Origin: Panulirus ornatus | Taxonomy: Eukaryota; Arthropoda; Malacostraca; Decapoda; Palinuridae | Assembly (NCBI RefSeq): GCF_036320965.1 | Contig: NC_092231.1 | Span: 26,171,894 to 26,235,893, forward strand | Direction: 5' to 3' | Length of the DNA: 64,000 bases | Shown here: in pieces, positions 56,940-64,000 of the stretch | Layout of the letters: every line of letters starts with the position of its first letter | How positions within the stretch are numbered: position 1 is the first letter of the stretch | Notes under the pieces: generated by a model | Seen by the model: only the letters and a program-made list of their open reading frames with translations | The model's database searches: none | What the model was told of the DNA's origin: nothing | Program-made: the position numbers and the translations under genes

Positions 56940-57395
56940 TAGACCGTAACACCCTGAGCTGGACGGTACGATCCTGGGGTGATGATGACCCGGTTCTTGA
57001 CATGACCCCCTTAAGGACCAGAACATAAGGTCAGGTCATCAGGTCCAAAAGTTGTACCGTCTTGCTCCAGGGTTGTGACCGTCGTACTCAAGGATCGTAC
57101 CGTTGTGCTTCAGTGTCGTGCTTCAGGGTCGTACTGTCGTGCTTCAGGGTCGTACCGTCGTGCTTGTGTCGTGCTTCAGGGTCGTACTGTCGTGCTTCAG
57201 GGTCGTACCGTCGTGCTTCAGGGTCGTACCGTCGTGCTTGTGTCGTGCTTCAGGGTCGTACTGTCGTGCTTCAGGGTCGTACCGTCGTGCTTCAGGGTCG
57301 TACCGTCGTGCTTCAGGGTCGTACCGTCGTGCTTTAGGGTCGTACCGTCGTGCTTCAGGGTCGTACCGTCGTACTCAAGTATTGTACCGCTGTGC
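56940..57395. repeat. Palindromic 21-bp-repeat element, copy 10
   Basis: The left arm is a single unit (GAGCTGGACGGTACGATCCT). The core (about 56975-57050) has GGTTCTTGACATGACCC, an exact CCTTAAGG at about 57009-57016, and GGTCAGGTCATCAGGTCC. The right arm has about fifteen 21-bp units, GTGCTTCAGGGTCGTACCGT, with GTGCTTGT deletions breaking it into blocks. It lies only about 525 bp from copy 9. Confidence 0.9.
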
Positions 57396-57534
57396 GTTGT
57401 ATGATGTCATTCATTTTTTGTTAGAAACGCGAGAAATTAGCCTAAAGGACTTTTATATTTAATTTATTTTTATCTTATTTTTCGTTTCATTTATTTGAAT
57501 ATTCATTTATTGATATTATGATTATGAATATACA

Positions 57535-57705
57535 GGGGCTAGTGCCCAGCACCAGGGGGTCAGGTCAGTAATCCTGTGAGGATAGAGGGGCTAGTAGGAC
57601 GGTCCACAGGAGAGTTTAATAAATCCAAAAGGATAGTGGGGCTAGAATTGAGCCCCAGGGGCTAGGTTGGTAGTCCAAGAGGTTACAGGGGCTAGTAGCG
57701 CGCTC
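57535..57705. repeat. Degenerate GGGGCTAGT repeat
   Basis: Four imperfect units of about 40-60 bp each begin GGGGCTAGT. No gene. Confidence 0.6.
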
Positions 57706-57868
57706 CCTGACGCCAAATACCGGATGGTGGGAGGATAACGTCCGTCAACGAGGCTCCGTCTGACCACCACCCACCCAGTCCTCTGTGTCAGGGATGTGTG
57801 TATCCTGCTGTGGCCAGGGAACGAGGAGCTCACGAGACCTGCTCCCACCTCGACGGCAGCTGCCGCGA

Positions 57869-57978
<110 letters not shown>

Positions 57979-58309
57979 TGAGGCAGACCACCGCCGTAAA
58001 CAGTGGCCTGCGTCAAGCCAGTAGTGAGGAGCGCCACACTCCATTTCACGCGTGTGGATTTTTCCATTCCCTTTGCCGCCACTGGCATCCAGGGAGGGTC
58101 CGCGGGGTAATGTGGGAATCCATAGGGAACTTAAGGTTGGGAGGAGAGAGGGAGGGAGGAGAGGGAATTCCCAGCCTGGAGATTCATACCGGCCGAAATA
58201 CCACGTCATTGCCCAGCCTCTTCCACCACTGTGGTGGTGGGGAGTTGGGGGGTCGGGGGGTTAGGCCTTATATCCCCTAATTATCTTGGGTCGTGGTGGT
58301 GGGGGGGGG

Positions 58310-58750
58310 GGGAGGGAGTGATGGTGCGGGGAATTTTTAGGTTATGACGGGAATTTCTGGATCTTCGGGGAAAATTTTTGATGTTATGAGAATTTTTTTC
58401 CCCCTTATAGCTAAATTTTAAGATTGTTTATGGAACACTATCATTATACCGGGATAATTTTTTTCTTTTTCATTTTTACATGAATGGACTTAAAGGGTAA
58501 AGGAGAAATTTTCACTTTGTGAAATTTTTTTTTTTTTAACATAAGAATGTTCTAATATTTAATTAAAGTTTCATATCATCTGCATTTTCTCTCGGAGATT
58601 TCTGAGATCATAAAGGATATTTCCATATTACGATAGTTTTTCATATGATTAGGGAGTTTTTCAGACTGTGGCGGGAATTTCCATATCATTAGGGAGATTT
58701 TGTACCTGGCAGGGGAATTTTGAAGGTCTTTACGGGAATTTTCGAACACG
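58310..58750. repeat. Degenerate GGGAATTTT tandem repeat
   Basis: Imperfect units of about 35-45 bp contain GGGAATTTTT plus a T/A-rich linker. Old and diverged. Confidence 0.6.
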
Positions 58751-58884
58751 TGGACTGATCACATCAAGCAGATGTTCACTTTAACTTTAGTATTTTCTAT
58801 ATAAGGCTTAGATGATTTTGAGACAACAGATAAGTACTATTTCGAGATGTTAGTCGATAAGAATAATGCTTTTCCTTCGTTTTA

Positions 58885-59375
58885 TGGATGGTAGTGGTAC
58901 TGGATGGTGATTGTGGTAGTGATGACGGGGTAGGATTGTGGTTGTGGTGACGGGGTAGGATGGTGGTTGTGGTAGTGGTTACTGGGTAGGATGGTGGTTC
59001 TGGTAGTGGTGACGAGGTAGGATGGTGGTTGTGGTAGTGGTGACGGGGTAGGATGGTGGTTGTGGTAGTGGTGACTGGGTAGGATGGTGGTTGTGGTAGT
59101 AGGTGTTGATGGTAGTGGTTGAGGGGGATTGGGTAGGGGGAATGATGATCAGGTAGGGTGGTTGTGGTGTTGGTTGTGAGGTGGTAAGATAGTAGGATGA
59201 TGGTGGTGGTGGTGGTAGGGTGGTATTGGTGAGGTAGGATAGTGATGATGGTTGGTGATGGTGTTGGTGTGGCAAAGTGGTAGTGATGGTCGTTGGGTAG
59301 GTTGATGGTGGAGAAGTAAGGTAGTGATGGTGTGGTAGGGTGGTGGTGTGGGTGTGGTGGTGGGCTTTTGGAGCG
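58885..59375. repeat. 31-bp tandem array
   Basis: Seven to eight good units of GTGACGGGGTAGGATGGTGG plus TTGTGGTAGTG (31 bp) at 58890-59100, followed by diverged GGTGGT-rich sequence to about 59370. Minus frames (up to 197 codons, T/H/P-rich) are artefacts. Confidence 0.9.
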
Positions 59376-59524
59376 GTCTGTCCCGCCCACAGCCCCAGCA
59401 GGGCTGACAATCCCGGGTTGAGGCTTTCATGTGAATTTTCTCATTAAGGATGTGTTAATAGTTGGTTCATGGTTCACTTAAGTCCTCCATGTCCTCCCGG
59501 AAATGAAAACCTAATGAGATGCCG

Positions 59525-59675
59525 ACACCTCCTCCTCCTCCTCCTCCTCCTCCTCCTCCTCCTCTGTCGATCTCTTTGGTTGTCACACAGAGCCTCTCCT
59601 CCTCCTCCTCCTGGCTTCTCCCCTTCTCCGGAGATTCTCCCGGCGCCTCACCCCGTGCCCCACCTCCTTCCCTGC

Positions 59676-59720
<45 letters not shown>
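59525..59720. repeat. (CTC)n patches and (GT)n
   Basis: CTC runs at 59528-59562 and 59597-59612, and about 43 bp of GT at 59678-59720. Confidence 0.9.
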
Positions 59721-59722
<2 letters not shown>

Positions 59723-59835
59723 TGATGATATCTCCCTCATGTTCCTCTGTGAACACCCATATCCCTTCTCATCCATCTGGATTAATTTTGTTATAGCTGT
59801 ACTTTGCGCCCTCCCACGGCTCCTTGCCGCCCCCA

Positions 59836-59837
<2 letters not shown>

Positions 59838-59912
<75 letters not shown>
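59838..59912. repeat. (CT)n microsatellite
   Basis: About 75 bp of pure CT. Confidence 0.97.
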
Positions 59913-59914
<2 letters not shown>

Positions 59915-59964
59915 GTAGGGACAGCCTTGGGCCCCTAAGAGACCTTGAGTTAAGGATAGCGGGT

Positions 59965-59966
<2 letters not shown>

Positions 59967-60024
<58 letters not shown>

Positions 60025-60152
60025 TTATCAGCATCATCATCATCATCATCATCATCATTATTAGTATTGATATTCTTGTGTTTTATTAGTAGTACCATGA
60101 TTATTAGTCCCTTTATGATTATTATTATTTGTTGTTGTTGTTGTTGTTGTAA
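59967..60152. repeat. (ATT)n, (CAT)n and (TTG)n trinucleotide tracts
   Basis: ATT at about 59967-60030, CAT at about 60030-60058 and TTG at about 60128-60150. Confidence 0.92.
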
Positions 60153-60364
60153 AGGTGAGATGCTTGAGAGCTGGTGAGTGGAGAGATCAGGGCCTGTGTC
60201 TTGCTGAGAGATGGTCACAAAGTCTCACACGGTATCATCACACAGACCGTGAGTAGTGGGTCACCAGAGGCGTTATTATGTTGATACGTAGACAACATAA
60301 TTTGAGTACCTGGACACCACATGTTCTCACTGCAGGTCTGAATGGTAAAGTCGTAGCAAAGAAA

Positions 60365-60780
60365 TGTTGTGAGTGGTCGTGTTGTCCTGGCTGTTGTGAG
60401 TGGTCGTGCTGTCTTGGCTGTTGTGAGTGGTCGTGTTGTCCTGGCTATTGTGAGTGGTCGTGTTGTCCTGGCTGTTGTGAGTGGTCGTGTTGTCCTGGCT
60501 GTTGTGAGTGGTCGTGTTGTCCTGGCTGTTGTGAGTGGTCGTGCTGTCTTGGCTGTTGTGAGTGGTCGTGTTGTCCTGGCTGTTGTGAGTGGTCGTGCTG
60601 TCTTGGCTGTTGTGATTGGTCGTGTTGTCCTGGCTGTTGTGAGTGGTCGTGTTGTCCTGGCTGTTGTGAGTGGTCGTGTTGTCTTGGCTGTTGTGAGTGG
60701 TCGCGTTGCCCTGGCTGTTGTGAGTGGTCGTGTTGTCTTGGCTGTTGTGAGTGGTCGCGTTGCCCTGGTTGTTGTATGAA
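60365..60780. repeat. 27-bp minisatellite
   Basis: About 15 copies of TTGTGAGTGGTCGTGTTGTC plus CTGGCTG. Variation is confined to a few positions (GTCC/GTCT, GTG/GCG). As 27 is nine codons, five frames stay open (for example EWSCCPGCC, or NSQDNTTTH on the other strand). The presence of equal frames on both strands argues against a gene. Confidence 0.97.
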
Positions 60781-61675
60781 CTTGTGTTGCATCTAAAGAG
60801 AACGTGGAGCGTTAGCAATGTACCGATTACCAGAGAATGATTCCATGTAATTACAGGCCTCTGATTACTGGATGATTCAGTGCAGTAACAACTTTGACAT
60901 CATGATGGGTTGATGTCCGTCTGAGAACTGGGTCTTCACAGCTTGGATGTCCACTGATGTCTCACTGAAGCCCAGCTGTGTGGATAGTTATTTTTTTTTT
61001 TCTCCTTTCCCTATGATAGGTCAGCGATCCGCTGGGTTGAGGCGGGGGCTGGGTGTCTAACTCATCTGGGGGATGAAGGGGAAAGTATTCGAAAAGATTT
61101 GCGGGAAGGGATATATGAGGGAGTATTGTGTGTGGCTGTGTAGGGAGACTAAGGGAAGTTAGTAGGAGGAGTGTAGGGAAGTTTTGAAGTTAGTAGGACG
61201 AGTATAGGGAAGTTTTGAAGTTAGTAGGACGAGTATAGGGAACTTTTGAAGTTATAGGGAAGAGTCTGGCATTTTTTTTAAGGCTGAATGGTGGAAGAAT
61301 TTGGAAAAAGATGTGGAGGATTTATTAAGGAGTATAAAGGACATCTTGCATTCACGACAGACAAATTGTTTCCCCAGTGTTTCCGTAGAGCAAGATGTTA
61401 TTGAGTCAGTGAAAAGTTGAGAATAAAAAAATTTTAAGAGGGATTTTATGGGAACTTTGGGAGTACCGAGTGTGACCTAACTCAAGGAGTAAGGTCTCCG
61501 GACCTAGAGGGAGAGGTTAAGGAGCTCAGTGACCCAGTTTATTCATCTTCTCTTTTAGTTTTATTGATTCAGAATTACAGACGGTATTTACCCTCAGTAC
61601 ATTACCAACAGTTTCTTATTGTTAACTGAGACAACACGGGCCACTGAAGCCTGAATCGAGGCCATCTTATCAACC

Positions 61676-61676
<1 letters not shown>
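60781..61676. other. Low-copy stretch with a short array
   Basis: Contains a 31-bp tandem repeat at about 61145-61265. No gene recognised. Confidence 0.5.
61145..61265. repeat. 31-bp tandem repeat, three to four copies
   Basis: Units of AAGTTAGTAGGACGAGTATA plus GGGAAGTTTTG. Confidence 0.85.

Positions 61677-61761
<85 letters not shown>
61677..61761. repeat. (AT)n microsatellite
   Basis: About 85 bp of AT with one GT step. It borders the 5' truncation point of the plus-strand LINE copy. Confidence 0.95.
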
Positions 61762-61765
<4 letters not shown>

Positions 61766-62317
61766 ATAGAGTTGTGCGCAGGAGGATGGATGTGCTGGAA
61801 ATGAGATGTTTGAGGACAATGTGTGGTGTGAGGTAGTTTGATCGAGTAAGTAACGTAAGGGTAAGAGAGATGTGTGGAAATAAAAAGAGCGTGGTTGAGA
61901 GAGCAGAAGAGGGTGTTTTGAAATGGTTTGGGCACATGGAGAGAATGAGTGAGGAAAGATTGACCAAGAGGATATATGTGTCGGAGGTGGAGGGCACGAG
62001 GAGAAGTGGGAGACCAAATTGGAGGTGGAAAGATGGAGTGAAAAAGATTTTGTGTGATCGGGGCCTAAACATGCAGGAGGGTGAAAGGAGGGCAAGGAAT
62101 AGAGTGAATTGGATCGATGTGGTATACCGGGGTTGACGTGCTGTCAGTGGGTTGAATCAGGGCATGTGAAGCGTCTGGGGTAAACCATGGAAAGCTGTGT
62201 AGGTATGTATATTTGCGTGTGTGGACGTATGTATATACATGTGTATGGGGGTGGGTTGGGCCATTTCTTTCGTCTGTTTCCTTGCGCTACCTCGCAAACG
62301 CGGGAGACAGCGACAAA

Positions 62318-62320
<3 letters not shown>
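61762..62320 (+). mobile_element. 5'-truncated LINE copy, plus strand
   Basis: A 3' fragment of the same LINE family as 62421-64000, covering the last about 124 codons and the 3' untranslated part. It ends GCGACAAAGCAAA and is followed by an AT tract. The coding part (61762-62136) corresponds to residues 338-461 of the minus-strand frame. It has one in-frame TAG at 61834-61836, in CGVR-stop-FDRV where the other copy has W, and otherwise only a few amino acid differences (S for R, K for R, I for S). 5' truncation is typical of target-primed reverse transcription. The low divergence suggests recent insertion. Confidence 0.9.
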
Positions 62321-62413
<93 letters not shown>

Positions 62414-62420
62414 TTTTTTT
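62321..62420. repeat. (AT)n plus T-run between inverted LINE copies
   Basis: About 75 bp of AT followed by about 25 T. This is the joint tail region of the two convergent LINE copies and the loop of their inverted repeat. Confidence 0.95.
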
Positions 62421-64000
62421 ATACTTTGTCGCTGTCTCCCGCGTTTGCGAGGTAGCGCAAGGAAACAGACGAAAGAAATGGCCCAACCCACCCCCATACA
62501 CATGTATATACACACGTCCACACACGCAAATATACATACCTACACAGCTTTCCATGGTTTACCCCGGACGCTTCACATGCCTTGATTCAATCCACTGACA
62601 GCACGTCAACCCCTGTATACCACATCGCTCCAATTCACTCTATTCCTTGCCCTCCTTTCACCCTCCTGCATGTTCAGGCCCCGATCACACAAAATCCTTT
62701 TCACTCCATCTTTCCACCTCCAATTTGGTCTCCCTCTTCTCCTCGTTCCCTCCACCTCCGACACATATATCCTCTTGGTCAATCTTTCCTCACTCATTCT
62801 CTCCATGTGCCCAAACCATTTCAAAACACCCTCTTCTGCTCTCTCAACCACGCTCTTTTTATTTCCACACATCTCTCTTACCCTTACGTTACTTACTCGA
62901 TCAAACCACCTCACACCACACATTGTCCTCAAACATCTCATTTCCAGCACATCCATCCTCCTGCGCACAACTCTATCCATAGCCCACGCCTCGCAACCAT
63001 ACAACATTGTTGGAACTACTATTCCTTCAAACATACCCATTTTTGCTTTCCGGGATAATGTTCTCGACTTCCACACATTTTTCAAGGCTCCCAAAATTTT
63101 CGCCCCCTCCCCCACCCTATGATCCACTTCCGCTTCCATGGTTCCATCCGCTGACAGATCCACTCCCAGATATCTAAAACACTTCACTTCCTCCAGTTTT
63201 TCTCCATTCAAACTCACCTCCCAATTGACTTGACCCTCAACCCTACTGTACCTAATAACCTTGCTCTTATTCACATTTACTCTTAACTTTCTTCTTCCAC
63301 ACACTTTACCAAACTCCGTCACCAGCTTCTGCAGTTTCTCACATGAATCCGCCACCAGCGCTGTATCATCAGCGAACAACAACTGACTCACTTCCCAAGC
63401 TCTCTCATCCCCAACAGACTTCATACTTGCCCCTCTTTCCAAGACTCTTGCATTTACCTCCCTAACAACCCCATCCATAAACAAATTAAACAACCATGGA
63501 GACATCACACACCCCTGCCGCAAACCTACATTCACTGAGAACCAATCACTTTCCTCTCTTCCTACACGTACACATGCCTTACATCCTCGATAAAAACTTT
63601 TCACTGCTTCTGACAACTTGCCTCCCACACCATATATTCTTAATACCTTCCACAGAGCATCTCTATCAACTCTATCATATGCCTTCTCCAGATCCATAAA
63701 TGCTACATACAAATCCATTTGCTTTTCTAAGTATTTCTCACATACATTCTTCAAAGCAAACACCTGATCCACACATCCTCTACCACTTCTGAAACCACAC
63801 TGCTCTTCCCCAATCTGATGCTCTGTACATGCCTTCACCCTCTCAATCAATACTCTCCCATATAATTTACCAGGAATACTCAACAAACTTATACCTCTGT
63901 AATTTGAGCACTCACTCTTATCCCCTTTGCCTTTGTACAATGGCACTATGCACGCATTCCGCCAATCCTCAGGCACCTCACCATGAGTCATACATACATT
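62421..64000 (-). mobile_element. LINE copy with open reverse transcriptase frame, minus strand, cut by window edge
   Basis: A non-LTR retrotransposon read from right to left. Its 5' part, including any endonuclease domain, lies beyond the window. The 3' untranslated part (62421-62605) contains GCGCTACCTCGCAAACGCGG (reverse-complemented in the window) and ends in a T-run/AT tract on the plus strand. The last 560 bp form an inverted repeat with 61762-62320. Confidence 0.92.
62606..64000 (-). CDS. Non-LTR retrotransposon reverse transcriptase (5' part outside window)
   Basis: The protein copies the element's RNA into DNA at a nicked target. Counting from the first in-window methionine (63989-63991), motifs are in order and intact. 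NYRGISLLS is at residues 30-38. Motif A is FMDLEKAYDRVDRDALW (98-114) with the first catalytic D. Motif B is GLRQGCVMSPWLFNLF (157-171). Motif C is LLFADDTALV (204-213) with the catalytic DD. LRVNVNKSKV (236-245) and FRYLGV (272-277) follow. After the RT domain come YGCEAWAMD (331-339), LKWFGHMERMSEERL (390-404) and RRRGRPNWRWKDGV (417-430), a C-terminal pattern seen in RTE-like and related LINEs. No stop or frameshift interrupts about 465 codons. The frame stays open to the window edge, so the methionine need not be the start. Activity cannot be judged without the 5' half. The clade is not settled. Confidence 0.93.
   Translation of the reverse strand, partial: NVCMTHGEVPEDWRNACIVPLYKGKGDKSECSNYRGISLLSIPGKLYGRVLIERVKACTEHQIGEEQCGFRSGRGCVDQVFALKNVCEKYLEKQMDLYVAFMDLEKAYDRVDRDALWKVLRIYGVGGKLSEAVKSFYRGCKACVRVGREESDWFSVNVGLRQGCVMSPWLFNLFMDGVVREVNARVLERGASMKSVGDERAWEVSQLLFADDTALVADSCEKLQKLVTEFGKVCGRRKLRVNVNKSKVIRYSRVEGQVNWEVSLNGEKLEEVKCFRYLGVDLSADGTMEAEVDHRVGEGAKILGALKNVWKSRTLSRKAKMGMFEGIVVPTMLYGCEAWAMDRVVRRRMDVLEMRCLRTMCGVRWFDRVSNVRVREMCGNKKSVVERAEEGVLKWFGHMERMSEERLTKRIYVSEVEGTRRRGRPNWRWKDGVKRILCDRGLNMQEGERRARNRVNWSDVVYRG

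Noticed and set aside
60278..60796. A 172-codon cysteine-rich frame (EWSCCPGC repeats) that could suggest a metallothionein- or toxin-like protein
   Set aside because: The unit is a 27-bp minisatellite; five of the six frames are open at similar length, so the cysteines come from the repeat sequence alone.

Overview
The window looks like a gene-poor stretch of an animal nuclear genome. A decapod crustacean is the best guess. The grounds are the very high density of CA/GT, CT/GA and AT microsatellites, the many long minisatellites, the tRNA-derived SINE and the types of LINE and Tigger remnants; the species is not named because nothing in the sequence settles it. I see no intact host protein-coding gene, no rRNA and no convincing tRNA gene. 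Almost every long open frame lies on a tandem repeat.

Layout. 0-9.4 kb: microsatellites, degenerate G/T-rich repeats, two copies of a palindromic 21-bp-repeat element, a 57-bp tandem array, and a decayed non-LTR retrotransposon on the minus strand (about 7.7-9.4 kb). 9.4-17.5 kb: 18-bp, 21-bp, ~44-bp, 49-bp and 32-bp arrays, the last grading into older, more diverged arrays. 18-22.3 kb: another 21-bp palindromic element, CA/CT tracts and C/A-rich repeats. 22.33-25.85 kb: a 3.5-kb, 17-bp satellite-like array. 26-34 kb: AT microsatellites, a possible LINE tail and a broken Tigger/pogo-type transposase (minus strand, about 30.6-32.4 kb). 35-45 kb: 36-bp, 26-bp (G-free) and 19-bp arrays and a C-rich tract. 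45-48 kb: a tRNA-derived SINE, a second short retroelement and a LINE tail that converge on one AT tract. 51-61 kb: four more 21-bp palindromic loci plus 40-, 31- and 27-bp arrays. 61.7-64 kb: two copies of one young non-LTR retrotransposon, tail to tail, one holding an open 461-codon-plus reverse transcriptase frame that runs off the right edge.

The most unusual signal is the dispersed palindromic element. At ten places a core with dyad symmetry around CCTTAAGG is flanked by outward-expanding arrays of one 21-bp unit, read GAGCACGACGGTACGACC on the left and GGTCGTACCGTCGTGCTC on the right. Arm length differs greatly between copies. It resembles a foldback element, and I do not recognise it as a described family. 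A second pattern is that the retroelement 3' ends whose tails can be located mostly abut an AT or GT microsatellite, twice from both sides of the same tract.
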